A stretch of 64,000 nucleotides of DNA, from assembly GCA_947502505.1 (NCBI GenBank), contig CANNAE010000005.1, positions 211,179-275,178 of the forward strand. The letters are read 5' to 3'. A program made the translations under genes and the position numbers. Below the pieces are notes generated by a model. It had not been told where the DNA came from and ran no database searches. It saw only the letters and a list, made by a program, of their open reading frames with translations. This DNA comes from an uncultured Planococcus sp. GTDB lineage: Bacteria; Bacillota; Bacilli; Bacillales_A; Planococcaceae. Numbering within the stretch: the first letter of the stretch is position 1; each line of letters opens with the position of its first letter. Positions 35,086 to 45,600 of the stretch are shown one piece after another.

Positions 35086-36081
35086 GTGATCCAGATCATC
35101 AGTGTTGAAGAAAAGCATATCCGCCAAATGTCTGCCTTGCTGTCAAAACGCCAGGCGCGGGAGCGCAAGATTTTCCCGTACCTGCCGGATAAATTCGAGG
35201 AAATCGATGAGGCGGAGGTGGTCATCCGTAAGCTGCTCGAACGGCCTTATGTCAGCGGAGTGGTCGCTGTGCGCGGCATCGATGTGATCGGCTACTTGAT
35301 TTACGAATTCAAGGAAGAAGCACATCGTGGCCGTTACGTATGGATGGACTATGAATCGATTGCCATCAACGAACATGAACATCCGCGGCTATTGCGCTTA
35401 TTGTATGCGGATGCTGGAGCGGAATGGATCAAGCATGGCTATTTTCACCATGTGCTGATGGCGCCGCTCGGGGACGAAATGGTGTTTGAGCAATGGCTTG
35501 ATCAAGGCTTTACCTTCGAACAAAAATACGCGATCTTGTCGCTGGATGATTACGAACCTAAAAACGGGACCTTGCCTGAACTCGAATTCCGCCGCGGCAC
35601 GAAAGCGGATGCGCCTCTATTGAAGAAAATGGCGGTATGGAACAGCATTCACCAGGCAGCTGCGCCATCCTGGCATCCAATCACAAGAGAGGCGATGGAA
35701 AACGTCCAGGAGAGCTATATGGCGCTGACGGAAGATGAAGAAGCTTATCTATGGCTTGTGGAACAAGGTGCACAAGCGGCCGGCTTCCATGTATATTTCC
35801 GTAAAGAAGACCCGTTCAGTTTGGTGACACCCGAAAATTGCGTGGAATTGCCCGCCGCTTCCACCAACCCGGATATGCGCGGCCGCGGCATCGGCCGGGC
35901 GCTGGCAAACCACTGCTTCAGTGAATTGAAGAAAGAAGGCTACGATTATATTTTTGCGGATTGGCATACGCCCAACCAAATGGCTTCTTATTTCTGGCCG
36001 CGAATGGGTTTCCAGCCTGTCGTGGTTAGAATGTCACGCCAGATCGATCCGCGCATTTCATGGGCGCATGGACAGGATTGA
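35086..36081 (+). CDS. Two-domain GNAT acetyltransferase
   Basis: 331-residue protein made of two GNAT-like halves: residues 1-155 (degenerate, no acetyl-CoA loop visible) and 165-325 with NPDMRGRGIGRALANHCF (acetyl-CoA loop, about 263-280) and a C-terminal SYFWPRMGFQP. A GTG start follows AGGGGAGTG. Likely in one unit with the PP-loop gene. Acceptor unknown. Confidence 0.8.
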   Translation: MIQIISVEEKHIRQMSALLSKRQARERKIFPYLPDKFEEIDEAEVVIRKLLERPYVSGVVAVRGIDVIGYLIYEFKEEAHRGRYVWMDYESIAINEHEHPRLLRLLYADAGAEWIKHGYFHHVLMAPLGDEMVFEQWLDQGFTFEQKYAILSLDDYEPKNGTLPELEFRRGTKADAPLLKKMAVWNSIHQAAAPSWHPITREAMENVQESYMALTEDEEAYLWLVEQGAQAAGFHVYFRKEDPFSLVTPENCVELPAASTNPDMRGRGIGRALANHCFSELKKEGYDYIFADWHTPNQMASYFWPRMGFQPVVVRMSRQIDPRISWAHGQD

Positions 36082-36172
36082 AGAGTAAGCATCGCTTTGC
36101 TTGCTCATGAAATTTAGCTTCGTTATACTCATAGGCGTGTTGGAAATAACGCTATTTCCCGGTCTTTTTCTG

Positions 36173-36207
36173 AAAAAACTACAACTCTTTGTAGTTTTTT
36201 CTTTTTT
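36173..36207 (+). terminator. Terminator upstream of the BCCT gene
   Basis: AAAAAACTACA pairs with TGTAGTTTTTT; more T follow. Confidence 0.75.
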
Positions 36208-36270
36208 TGGGTTATAACAAGTAATCCAAAGGGAAGGGAAGAAGGGAATTATATAATTGAGGGGGATTCG

Positions 36271-37848
36271 ATGAAAAAGAAAGGTTTGATTGATTACCGG
36301 ATTTTCCTTCCGGCTTTGATCATCATCATCGCAATCAGCGTTCCACTCGCGCTTTATGAAAGCCGTTCGCTGGAATTGCTGAATGGGATTTTTACGACAA
36401 TTGTTGAAGTATTCAGCTGGGGTTATCTCTGGTTTGGCATTATTTTGGTGGGGGCCGCGCTGTATTTTTCGTATTCCAAATACGGCGATATCGTTCTCGG
36501 CGACCCATCAGAAAAGCCGCGGTTGACTTTATTTGAGTATGCCTCCATTTTGATTGCGATGGGGCTCGGTTCCACGATCATGCGCACAGGCATGCTGCAA
36601 TGGACATCCGTCGCGAACAATCCGCCGGCAGGCATGGACGCAGGCTCGCCGGAATCAATCTTAATGGGCAACGCCTATAGCATGTTCTTATGGGGCTTCC
36701 AAGTATTTGCGATTTTCGTCATGATCGCCCCAGCAATGGCTTATACATTGCACGTCAAGAAAAAGCCGATGATGCGCATGTCCGAAGCGGCGCGGCCGGT
36801 TTTCGGCGACAAATTGACAGATGGTTGGGCAGGGCGATTGCTCGATATCCTATTCTTGCTCAGCATCATGACAGGCGCAGCGGTCACGCTCGGCCTAGGT
36901 GCGCCAATCATCACATACAATCTGTCCGCTTTGCTGAACATTGACGTAACGTTCGGGTTGACGCTCATCGTTACGATTGTCTGGGTAGCGCTGTTTTCTG
37001 TCAGTGCCTATCTTGGTGTAGAAAAAGGCATCAAGCGGCTCAGTACATTCAATATCTATTTGGCTGGAGCCTTTACAGTCTTTATCTTATTGGCAGGGCC
37101 AGGAGTCTTTATCTTGAATTACTTCTCGGACAGTATCGCATCGCTGTTCACCAATTACTTGAGCTTTTCACTCAATACCGACTCGGTCTACCAAGGAGCG
37201 GCGTCGCATGTGCAAAGCAATACGGTGTTCTGGTTTGCTTATAGCGCCACATGGGCGATGCTGCATTCGGTCTTTGCGGCCCGAATTTCGAGAGGCCGTA
37301 CCATCCGCGAGATGATCATGACCTATCTACTAGCACCGACCTTGCTATCTTGGATTGCAACAGGCGTTCTCGGTGGCCTCGGCGTTCACCGCTACTTGAC
37401 AGGGGAATTACCGATCTTGGATATGGTGAAGGACAACCGGATGGCGGCGATCCCTGAGATACTTGCGACCTTGCCGCTTGGCGGGCTCGCGATTGTCGTC
37501 TTCATCATTGTCGCGCTTATCTTCCTAACAACGACACTCGATTCAACGACTTATACGATTGCTGCCTATACGAGCACACTCGATATGAGCAAAAATGAAC
37601 CGCCGAAAATTTTGCGTATTCTCGTTGCCGGCATCATCACCGTCATTTCGCTGGTGCTCATGAGAATCGGCGGCTTGGCACCACTAGAAGTCGTTTCCGG
37701 CTTGATGGGCTTGCCAATCATTTTCATCACTTTCCTGATGATATATTCGGCGAAGAAAATGATGGACCAGGACCGTGCATGGCTAACGAATGTTCGGGAC
37801 AAGGAAACGCCTTTGAAACGATCGAAGCAGAAAACGAAAAACGAATAA
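36271..37848 (+). CDS. Divergent BCCT-family transporter
   Basis: 525-residue transporter with about 12 spans and the family AARISRGRTIREM loop. Unlike the BCCT at 5787-7292, the aromatic box that holds trimethylammonium groups is lost: FWFAYSATWAMLHSVF replaces FYWAWWISWAPFVGIF, and the glycine motif reads AMGLGSTIM instead of AGMGMGLVF. So the substrate is probably not betaine, choline or carnitine. GAGGGGG precedes the ATG. Single gene; a hairpin follows. Confidence 0.85.
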   Translation: MKKKGLIDYRIFLPALIIIIAISVPLALYESRSLELLNGIFTTIVEVFSWGYLWFGIILVGAALYFSYSKYGDIVLGDPSEKPRLTLFEYASILIAMGLGSTIMRTGMLQWTSVANNPPAGMDAGSPESILMGNAYSMFLWGFQVFAIFVMIAPAMAYTLHVKKKPMMRMSEAARPVFGDKLTDGWAGRLLDILFLLSIMTGAAVTLGLGAPIITYNLSALLNIDVTFGLTLIVTIVWVALFSVSAYLGVEKGIKRLSTFNIYLAGAFTVFILLAGPGVFILNYFSDSIASLFTNYLSFSLNTDSVYQGAASHVQSNTVFWFAYSATWAMLHSVFAARISRGRTIREMIMTYLLAPTLLSWIATGVLGGLGVHRYLTGELPILDMVKDNRMAAIPEILATLPLGGLAIVVFIIVALIFLTTTLDSTTYTIAAYTSTLDMSKNEPPKILRILVAGIITVISLVLMRIGGLAPLEVVSGLMGLPIIFITFLMIYSAKKMMDQDRAWLTNVRDKETPLKRSKQKTKNE

Positions 37849-38171
37849 TTTCACAGGATGCAAGAAGCGTCCAGTTTTCATCGTCAGTAATGAAAGCTGG
37901 GCGCTTTTACGAACCTGAAACTTGCATTCGCTTTATTCAACAAGGAAATTCTGGACAAATTCGATTGTAGCGTGGAAGATAAAGATAACGTCATCGATTT
38001 TCACGGCAGCCCTAGCTAAGATGGCTCTAAAGGCTGCCGAAGACTAAGTTGCCTTGAAGTTACACAAAAAAGCCGGCGCCGGTTCACCGGCAAGAAGCGG
38101 AAAATGGGCCGGCTGATTGCTGATCTTCAAGAATGTAAATGACCGACTCATGAAAAGGGGAGTGTTGAGCA
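37849..38171 (+). other. 323-base leader region before the universal stress gene
   Basis: Holds the terminator of the BCCT gene (37864-37909), then two structured parts: GGCAGCC/GGCTGCC (about 38010-38043) and a GC-rich pair of nested stems with outer AGCCGGC/GCCGGCT and inner GCCGG-ttca-CCGGC (about 38071-38118). No known riboswitch class recognised and no gene found. The 37918-38019 stretch reads like a worn coding fragment in one frame but has no start. Confidence 0.45.
37864..37909 (+). terminator. Terminator of the divergent BCCT gene
   Basis: AAGCGTCCAG/CTGGGCGCTT outer and TTTCAT/ATGAAA inner pairing, then a short T-run. Confidence 0.65.
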
Positions 38172-38591
38172 GTGTACAAGAAAATCCTACTCGCGGTGGA
38201 TGGTTCCGACCATTCCGTCCGTGCAGCTAAAGAAGCGGTAAAGATAGCAAAAGGATCCGATGATTCACAAGTCACCATCGTTTTCGTGGCAGATCACGAC
38301 AACGCCAAAAACGAAGTGCTACACAGCGGCAGTTCCGCGGAGCTGGATTTCCAGCGCCGCAAGAAATTGCAGCCGGTCGAAGAAGCGATCGCATCGGAGA
38401 AAATCAAATACCGCGTCGAAATCCTTCACGGGACGCCGGGCCCGACGATTGTCGAGTTCGCCAATAAAGAAGAGTTTGACATGCTTGTGATCGGCAGCCG
38501 GGGCTTGAATTCCCTGCAGGAAATGGTGCTTGGCAGCGTCAGCCACAAAGTGGTCAAGCGCGCGAACTGCCCGGTATTGATCGTAAAATAA
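38172..38591 (+). CDS. Universal stress protein, ATP-binding type
   Basis: 139-residue UspA-fold protein. The nucleotide motif G-2x-G-9x-GS is intact (GSRGLNSLQEMVLGS, near residues 107-121), so it probably binds ATP. It starts YKKILLAVDGSDHSVRAAKE after a GTG with GGGGAG nine bases upstream. Role in stress survival is known for the family; the partner is unknown. Confidence 0.9.
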   Translation: MYKKILLAVDGSDHSVRAAKEAVKIAKGSDDSQVTIVFVADHDNAKNEVLHSGSSAELDFQRRKKLQPVEEAIASEKIKYRVEILHGTPGPTIVEFANKEEFDMLVIGSRGLNSLQEMVLGSVSHKVVKRANCPVLIVK

Positions 38592-38592
38592 G

Positions 38593-38623
38593 AAAAAGGG
38601 CTCCCGGGTGGAGCCCTTTTTGC
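38593..38623 (+). terminator. Terminator of the usp gene
   Basis: AAAAAGGGCTCC and its complement around five bases. Confidence 0.88.
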
Positions 38624-38648
38624 TGTAGCAGGCAGGAGGGAGAACAAG

Positions 38649-39914
38649 GTGAAACATACTGCGCCAATACATACGCCGTTCTATTATGGCTGGGTCATCG
38701 TTGCGATTTCGGCGTTGTCGTATTTCTTTTCGGGACCTGGCCAAACCTTTTCCAATGCCATTTTCATCGATTATTATATTGAAGAGTTCGGATGGAGCCG
38801 CTCGACGGTGTCAGGAATTTATTCTGCAGCTACATTGCTCGCAGGGTTCCTGATCTTCATGGTCGGCAGGCTGTTCGATAGCCAGGGAGCACGCAAGATG
38901 GCAGTCATCATCTCCAGCTTGCTGGGGCTTGCCTGCTTATTTAACGGGTTGATCGCCAACACCTTTATGCTGTTCGTCGGTTTCTTTTTCATCCGGCTGC
39001 TCGGGCAAGGTTCGATGTCACTTACGCCGAAATCGCTCGTGCCTCAATGGTTCATCGCCAAAAGAGGGCGTGCGCTCAGCCTCGCAGCACTCGGGGCGAT
39101 GGTCGGCTCGGCCGTATTTCCGCTGCTCAACGTGTGGTTGATTGAAACTTTCGATTGGCGCATGGCATGGATGCTGCTTGGTGCGTTCGTAGTAGTGATT
39201 TTTACGCCGCTCGCGTTTTTGCTGATCCGCAACAAGCCAGAAGACATCGGCTTGCGACCGGACGGAGAAGTGATTCCTGACGGGGAAACGGCAGAGAAAA
39301 GCTTGTCGGCAGATATCAGCTGGACAGTGAAAGAAGCGCAAAAGACCCGCGCTTTTTGGCTGCTGCTGTTTTGCGTCGCAACGCCCGCTTTGGTAAATAC
39401 AGGCATCACGTTCCACCTGGTCTCGATTTTTTCGCAGCAAGCTCTGACGCCGGAAGCGGCAGCGACCGTGCTCAGCTTGATGGCGGTCGTCGGTTTTCCG
39501 GTCACGTTCTTGGCCGGTTATTTACTGGATAAAATCGAAGTGCGCTGGATGCTCGTCGCCTTGTTTGCCGGAGAAATCCTGTTCATTTTACTGCTCCAGC
39601 AAGCGACGGTGCTGTCATTAGCGATCCTGTTCGGCGTTGTTTGGGGAGTCGTTTCAGGCATTGAGCGGGTCACGTTAAGCATCGTCTGGCCCAATTATTA
39701 CGGCCGCCAGTATATCGGCAGCATCAGCGGCATCGCCATGGCGGTCATGGTCATCGGTTCAGCACTAGGCCCGTTGCCGTTTGGCCTATTCTACGATTTC
39801 CTTGGCGGGTATGACGAAGCCCTGAGCTTCCTGCTCATCATCCCAGCCTTAGCGATCGTCGCATCTATCTTAGCCAAACCGCCTGTAAAAGAAGAGTTGA
39901 AAACAGAGCAATAA
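38649..39914 (+). CDS. MFS transporter, oxalate/formate-antiporter-like
   Basis: 421-residue major facilitator protein with 12 predicted spans and a central hydrophilic loop (about 200-230). The opening FYYGWVIVAISALSYFFSGP and the FGWSRSTVSGIYSA block are typical of the OFA/monocarboxylate branch. A GTG follows AGGAGGG. Substrate is likely an organic anion but cannot be named. Confidence 0.85.
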   Translation: MKHTAPIHTPFYYGWVIVAISALSYFFSGPGQTFSNAIFIDYYIEEFGWSRSTVSGIYSAATLLAGFLIFMVGRLFDSQGARKMAVIISSLLGLACLFNGLIANTFMLFVGFFFIRLLGQGSMSLTPKSLVPQWFIAKRGRALSLAALGAMVGSAVFPLLNVWLIETFDWRMAWMLLGAFVVVIFTPLAFLLIRNKPEDIGLRPDGEVIPDGETAEKSLSADISWTVKEAQKTRAFWLLLFCVATPALVNTGITFHLVSIFSQQALTPEAAATVLSLMAVVGFPVTFLAGYLLDKIEVRWMLVALFAGEILFILLLQQATVLSLAILFGVVWGVVSGIERVTLSIVWPNYYGRQYIGSISGIAMAVMVIGSALGPLPFGLFYDFLGGYDEALSFLLIIPALAIVASILAKPPVKEELKTEQ

Positions 39915-39942
39915 AAAAGAGCGCCTCAGCGCTCTTTTTTAC
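39914..39942 (+). terminator. Terminator of the MFS gene
   Basis: AAAAAGAGCGC/GCGCTCTTTTT around four bases, overlapping the stop codon end. Confidence 0.88.
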
Positions 39943-39972
39943 AGGTTGTCGAGAAAGGTAATAAATCGTATT

Positions 39973-40165
39973 TTCCGAAGCTTACCGCTCGCTTTCCGTG
40001 GGGCGGGAATCGAGCCTCCTCGTCACTAAAGCGTTGCTCCCACATCTGCACAGCAGATGCGTCGCAAATGAATGTGCTCAGCACAGCTTCACTCATTCAT
40101 TGCCTGCGGGGTCTCTCAAACCCGCTAATCCCACAGGAGTCGAGCGAACGCTTCTCCGAATACTA
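39973..40165. repeat. Large palindromic intergenic element
   Basis: About 190 bases whose ends are inverted: TTCCGAAGC and CGCTCG with GTGGGG on the left, TCCCAC, CGAGCG and GCTTCTCCGAA on the right. Inner hairpins include TGCACAGCAGATGC and AATGAATG arms. It resembles long intergenic repeats seen in many Bacillales. It fills the 362-base gap between two convergent terminators; no gene there. Confidence 0.7.
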
Positions 40166-40248
40166 AGACATTTCGTTAATTTGTTCGTTGTGGAATAGTG
40201 TCACATTCTTTTTATTGATAGATGATTATAGACTTCTTCAACACTCTG

Positions 40249-40277
40249 AAAAAAAGAGCGCGAGTGCGCTCTTTTTT
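40249..40277 (-). terminator. Terminator of the recombinase-like gene
   Basis: AAAAAAGAGCGC/GCGCTCTTTTTT around four bases, on the minus strand. Nearly the same hairpin ends the MFS gene. Confidence 0.85.
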
Positions 40278-40819
40278 CAATTCTCCAAATAGCGATACAA
40301 AGTGGATTTGCTGATGCCGGTCTGTTCTTTGATTTCGGCTAGGCTATACGATTTGCTTTTATACATCTCGATCGCTTTTTTGACATTGGCATCGGGTTTG
40401 CGCGGTCTTCCGGCATGCATGCCTTTTTGCTTGGCTTCCGTTAAGCCTGCTTTGGTCTTTGCGCTGATGGAGTCGCTTTGGAAATCGGCGATCGCCTTCG
40501 TGATTTCCAAAAAAGAAAACGAAGTTCCTTTGGCAGTATCGATCTGTTCTTCAACGGCATGGAGGAAGGCTGTTTTTTCTTCCAAGGTTTCCACCAATTC
40601 CGTCAAATGCCTTGTCGAATCCGCTAACACATGAAGTTTCATCACAATGATGCGGTCTCCGGGTTCAATGTTTGCTAACATATTGTCGAGCTCGTCCCGA
40701 AGTTTCGGGGAGCTATGGGACTCTATATAAATCGCCTCGCAGCCGAACTCTTCAAAAAGGGCCCGCTGCTTTTGGCAGTCTAAATCTTCTTCAATGGCTC
40801 TTGCATAACCGATTCGCAC
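40277..40819 (-). CDS. Serine-recombinase-like protein without catalytic residues
   Basis: 180-residue protein with the resolvase N-terminal fold and a C-terminal helix-turn-helix (SLAEIKEQTGISKSTLYRYL, about residues 158-177). The catalytic Ser of the YARVST motif is Ile (YARAIEE, I9), and the two arginines of the LDRLxR motif are lost (LHVLADS). It keeps the long helix and linker TKAGLTEAKQKGMHAGRPRK. It therefore should bind DNA but not cut it, and may act as a regulator. GTG start after GAGGGG. No inverted repeats or transposase nearby. Confidence 0.8.
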   Translation of the reverse strand: MRIGYARAIEEDLDCQKQRALFEEFGCEAIYIESHSSPKLRDELDNMLANIEPGDRIIVMKLHVLADSTRHLTELVETLEEKTAFLHAVEEQIDTAKGTSFSFLEITKAIADFQSDSISAKTKAGLTEAKQKGMHAGRPRKPDANVKKAIEMYKSKSYSLAEIKEQTGISKSTLYRYLEN

Positions 40820-40995
40820 GTAAAAAACCCCTCGCTGTACAAAGTGAATACATTATAACATATTAATTTTTTATAAAAAAAGACCCAAAAAGGTTCCATT
40901 AATGGAGCGTCGGTGCTAAACTGTTTTCATTGTGAAAAAATAAGATTTCCGGTTAAGCGGAAATTTGCAAATAACCAATAGAGGAGCACGACCAC

Positions 40996-42456
40996 GTGAA
41001 ACAAAGTCTTAAAACCCAATGGTTTGGGAATATCCGCGGGGACATCCTATCGGGGATCCTGGTAGCCATCGCGCTTATTCCTGAAGCCATTGCTTTCTCG
41101 ATCATTGCGGGTGTCGATCCAATGGTCGGCTTGTATGCTTCCTTCAGTATCGCAGTCATCATCGCCTTTGTCGGTGGCCGCCCAGGCATGATCTCGGCTG
41201 CGACCGGGGCAATGGCGCTATTGATGGTGCCGCTCGTCCGTGACCACGGCCTGGAATACTTGCTTGCCGCCACGATTTTGACAGGGGTCATCCAATTGCT
41301 GTTCGGTGTCTTCAAAGTCGCGAAAGTGATGAAATTCATCCCGCGCGCTGTCATGATCGGCTTCGTCAACGCATTGGCCATCTTGATCTTCATGGCGCAA
41401 GTGCCGCATTTTATCGGCATCAATACGATGACTTACGTTTTTGTAGCCATCACACTGGCCATTATTTATATCGTGCCGCGTTTTTTCAAAGCTATTCCGG
41501 CACCGCTCATTGCGCTGGTCGTCTTGACTGCCGTAACGATTTACTCCGGTTTCGATTTGCGTACCGTTGGTGACTTAGGGACGATCAGCCAGACGCTGCC
41601 GAGTTTCCTGTTGCCGGATGTACCATTTAATTTGGAAACCTTATCGATTATCTTCCCTTATTCGCTAGCACTGGCGATTGTCGGATTGCTTGAATCGCTC
41701 CTGACGGCGAATATCGTCGATGATATGACCGATACGGCGAGTGATAAAAACAAGGAAGCCAGAGGGCAAGGCATCGCTAATTTTGTCACCGGCTTCTTTG
41801 GCGGGATGGCAGGCTGCGCCATGATCGGGCAGTCAGTCATTAACGTCAAGTCTGGTGGCCGCGGCCGTCTATCGGCACTTGTTGCCGGGACATTCCTGAT
41901 GTTTTTGATCATTGTCCTTGGCAGTGTAGTTGTGCAAATTCCGATGCCAGTCCTTGTCGGCATCATGATTATGGTATCGATCGGAACGTTTGACTGGGCT
42001 TCTTTCACTTATTTGAAAAAAGCGCCGAAAACCGATTCGATCGTCATGGTCGCCACAGTCGCGATTGTGGTCTATACGCATGATTTATCAATCGGCGTAT
42101 TGGCTGGGGTCTTGCTCAGTGCCGTCTTCTTCGTTTCGAAAATTTCCAAGATCAAAGTGGAAAAGCGTTTGCTCGATGCCACGCAATACCGTGTGGAAGG
42201 GCAATTGTTCTTCGCTTCGGTCGAGGATTTCCTGGAAAAATTTGATTTTGATGTCGAACGCGAGAAAGTGGTCATCGATTTCACAGATGCCCATATTTGG
42301 GACGATTCCGGAGTCGGCGCCGTCGACCGGGTCGTATTGAAGTTCCGGGAAAACGCCAATGAAGTGGAAGTGACGGGCTTAGATGCCGGAAGCCAGAAAC
42401 TGGTCGATCAATTGGCGATTTTCCAAAGCTCGAATGCAAAACTGCCAACTCATTAA
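40996..42456 (+). CDS. SulP-family anion transporter with STAS domain
   Basis: 486-residue transporter of the SLC26/SulP family (sulphate, bicarbonate or other anions). About 12-14 spans cover residues 15-385; the opening [20 protein letters not shown] has the SulP signature. A STAS domain (about 400-480) ends the protein, with [20 protein letters not shown] as its switch loop. GTG start after GAGGAG. Terminator follows. The anion is not predictable. Confidence 0.9.
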   Translation: MKQSLKTQWFGNIRGDILSGILVAIALIPEAIAFSIIAGVDPMVGLYASFSIAVIIAFVGGRPGMISAATGAMALLMVPLVRDHGLEYLLAATILTGVIQLLFGVFKVAKVMKFIPRAVMIGFVNALAILIFMAQVPHFIGINTMTYVFVAITLAIIYIVPRFFKAIPAPLIALVVLTAVTIYSGFDLRTVGDLGTISQTLPSFLLPDVPFNLETLSIIFPYSLALAIVGLLESLLTANIVDDMTDTASDKNKEARGQGIANFVTGFFGGMAGCAMIGQSVINVKSGGRGRLSALVAGTFLMFLIIVLGSVVVQIPMPVLVGIMIMVSIGTFDWASFTYLKKAPKTDSIVMVATVAIVVYTHDLSIGVLAGVLLSAVFFVSKISKIKVEKRLLDATQYRVEGQLFFASVEDFLEKFDFDVEREKVVIDFTDAHIWDDSGVGAVDRVVLKFRENANEVEVTGLDAGSQKLVDQLAIFQSSNAKLPTH

Positions 42457-42465
42457 TACTAGACG

Positions 42466-42503
42466 AAAAAAGCCCATCCTTTATAAGAGGATGGGCTTTT
42501 TTT
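42466..42503 (+). terminator. Terminator of the SulP gene
   Basis: AAAAGCCCATCCT/AGGATGGGCTTTT with a long T-run. Confidence 0.9.
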
Positions 42504-42646
42504 GGGGTGTTGGGAAGTCTTGAAAGTCAGAAAAGCGCTAAAAAGATTCAAAAGCTTTCACAGTTTAGCAATATTTTCTATTTAAACAAAATTTTAATAC
42601 TATATAATAACTGTAAATGAAGTTTATAGGAGTAGGGGGAATCAAC

Positions 42647-45600
42647 ATGAAAAAAACAACCATCAGCATCGCACTCATCGTGCTGTTGTTCCTTTCGCCA
42701 TTCATCTTTTGGCTATTGCAGGGGAAAGAGCCTTTGAACGTGGCCATCATCGATAAAACTGTCCCTTCTGAGGAGTATCGCGAACATAAGGGATTGACGT
42801 GGGTGTTGAACCATCAACGCTATGTCAAAGAGGATGAGTCGGACTATCTTGCGGATGCGGATTATTTCGGTTTTATGCCGGATGAAGCCGAAAAGGATTA
42901 TGAGGTTCGCGGCGTCGAAGGCATCGGCTCCGGCTATGATTTGATCTATTTAGCTGATGCTTACGGAGTATATGAAGACGATCTTCCTTGGCAAAAAGCT
43001 GAGGGGGAACGCTCAGAGCTCATCTATGGCGGCTTGGAGATGGCTGAATGGCAAATGATCAAGCAGCGAGTGCTGGACGAGGGCAGTGATTTAGTTGTCG
43101 AGTTCAATACATTTGCTTCTCCGACAGACGCTGCGGTCAGCGCAGACATGGGAGAATTCCTGGGGCTTGAATGGAGCGGCTGGAGCGGCCGCTATTTCCC
43201 TGATTTAGCGGCAGGATCGGAAGTGCCGGAATGGATTGTCCAAAACTATGAGCAAGGCGATGAGGACTGGCAATTCACAGGCGGAGGATTTGTGCTCGTC
43301 GAAGACGCCAGTGGCGAAGTCGTGGTGCTGTCTGAAGAGCGGGGAGATATCGAAAGCGCGGGACTCCAGGTGAAATTTACGGAGCTTGGGCAATCGGCGT
43401 TTGATCTTGAAGAAAGCCCGACCTTCGATTACTGGTTCGATATCAACGAAGCGCAAGGCGAGACGGAAGTGCTTGCTGAGTACGAATGGTCACTTAACGA
43501 GCAAGGCCAAGAGGCGCTTTCTGAACGCGGCATCCCGGAAAATTTCCCGGCGGTCCTGCACGCGCCTGTGAATGATTCGGATGTTTATTATTTAGCTGGG
43601 GACTTTGTCGATATCGAAGAGGTACCGTCTTTCTATCAATACGGCGGACTGGCTAAAATGAAAGATTGGCTGTCATTTGGCGGATCCGATAGCTTTTATT
43701 GGAAAACCTATGTCCCGATGATGGAGACGATTCTCGCTGGCAGTGCAGAAAAAGAACGAGAAACGGAAGAACGCGTGTCAGTCGCGGCTGAAAAAGATGG
43801 CATCTCCTATCCATCTCGCGTAAACGGTGAACAATTCGAAGTGTTCGAAAACGGGGAATGGAAGGATTTCACGGTCAAAGGGGTCAATATGGGAATGGCG
43901 AAACCTGGCACTTTCCCGGGCGAAGCAGCGATTTCCCGTGAGGAATATGACCGCTGGTTCAAGCAGATCGGCGAGATGAATGCCAACGCCCTCCGCGTCT
44001 ATACGCTTCACCCGCCTGCTTTTTATAAAGCATTGGCCCAATACAATAAAACAGCTGAAACGCCGCTGTATTTGTATCATGGGGTATGGATAGACGAAGA
44101 GCCGCTAGAAGAGACATTGGATGCTTTTACGCCTGAGATTACAGAGCGCTTCCAACAAGAAATGAAGAATGTGGCTGATGCGGTTCATGGCGACGCGAAA
44201 ATAGAAGAAGAGCCGGGGCATGCGTCCGGAAACTATACGGCTGATATTTCCGATTACGTGATTGGCTGGATGATCGGCATCGAGTGGTATCCTTTCACTG
44301 TCGCTGAAATGGACAAGAAATACCCAGACCTCGGCGAGTTTTCAGGCACCTTCATCGAGACCGAAGATGCCAATCCGATGGAACATTGGATTGCGGAACA
44401 GCTGGATGAATTGGCCGTCTATGAATATGAAACATACAATAGCATGCGCCCGCTCAGCTTCACGAACTGGGTGACGACGGATAATATCGAACAGCCGGCA
44501 GAGCCGAGCGAGCAGGAAGATATGGCTACAGTGGATCCAAACCATATCCGCACCACGGGCGAACTGGAGGAAGTGGGCATGTTCGCTTCCTATCATGTGT
44601 ATCCGTATTATCCCGATTTTCTCAACCTGGAGGAAAAATATACGGAATTTATCGACCACCGCGGCGAACGAAATAATTACGCAGGGTATTTGCGTGATTT
44701 GAACGAATCGCACGATATGCCATTGCTAATCGCGGAATTCGGCGTGCCGGCATCAAGAGGCATGACCCATAAAAACCCGTTCGGCTGGAACCAAGGCTTT
44801 ATTTCCGAGAGCGAGCAAGGGGAGATCGTTACCCATTTGTATGAAGATATCATCGAAGAAGGAATGCTTGGCGGTTTGGTTTTCACTTGGCAAGACGAGT
44901 GGTTCAAACGGACATGGAACACGATGGAGTATGACAATCCAAATGAGCGGCCATTTTGGTCAAACGCTCAGACGAATGAGCAGCAATTCGGCTTGCTCAG
45001 CTTCGACCGCCATAAAGTGAAAGTAGACGGGGAAGATGACTGGCAGGATGGGACCGTGCTGGACGAAAAAGAACAAGGCGCTTTGCGTTCCTTATCGATG
45101 GATTCTGACGAACGCTATGTGTATGTAAAAGCAGAGTTCGATCCTGAGCAGGAATGGTGGAATGAAGACAGCCTTCGCCTTTACTTCAGCGTAAGGGAAG
45201 ACGAAGGAATCGAAGTGGCAGAAGAATTCCTGGCTGATTTCGAGCTTTCCATCAATGGGGAAGAAGCAGTACTTCAAGTAGCAGGTGATTACGATACCTT
45301 CTATTATGACTATTACAACCGGCTCGAGATGATTCCAAAAGAGCCGGATATTGAAAACAACTTCCACCCGATGCGGCTGGCGTTGAATAAGAAATTCACG
45401 CGCCCGGACACCGGGGAAGTATATCCTTTTGAATACTATGAGACCGGCGAACTGCGTTTTGGCATCGCCGATCCTGAAGACGCGCAGTACGATTCCTTGA
45501 ATGACTATTATTATTCGGAAGAACAGGGGATATTGGAAATCCGGATTCCGTGGATGCTATTGAATGCAAAAGACCCTGCGAAAAAAGAATTCACAGGCGA

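Noticed and set aside
37918..38019. A short gene before the universal stress protein
   Set aside because: The stretch reads smoothly in one frame but follows a stop codon with no start codon or ribosome site; kept only as a possible remnant.
37849..38171. A c-di-AMP, c-di-GMP or Na+ riboswitch before the universal stress gene
   Set aside because: I could not match the conserved core bases of any of these classes; only generic stems are seen.
39973..40819. A complete mobile element made of the palindromic repeat and the recombinase
   Set aside because: The recombinase lacks its catalytic residues and no matching inverted repeats surround the gene.
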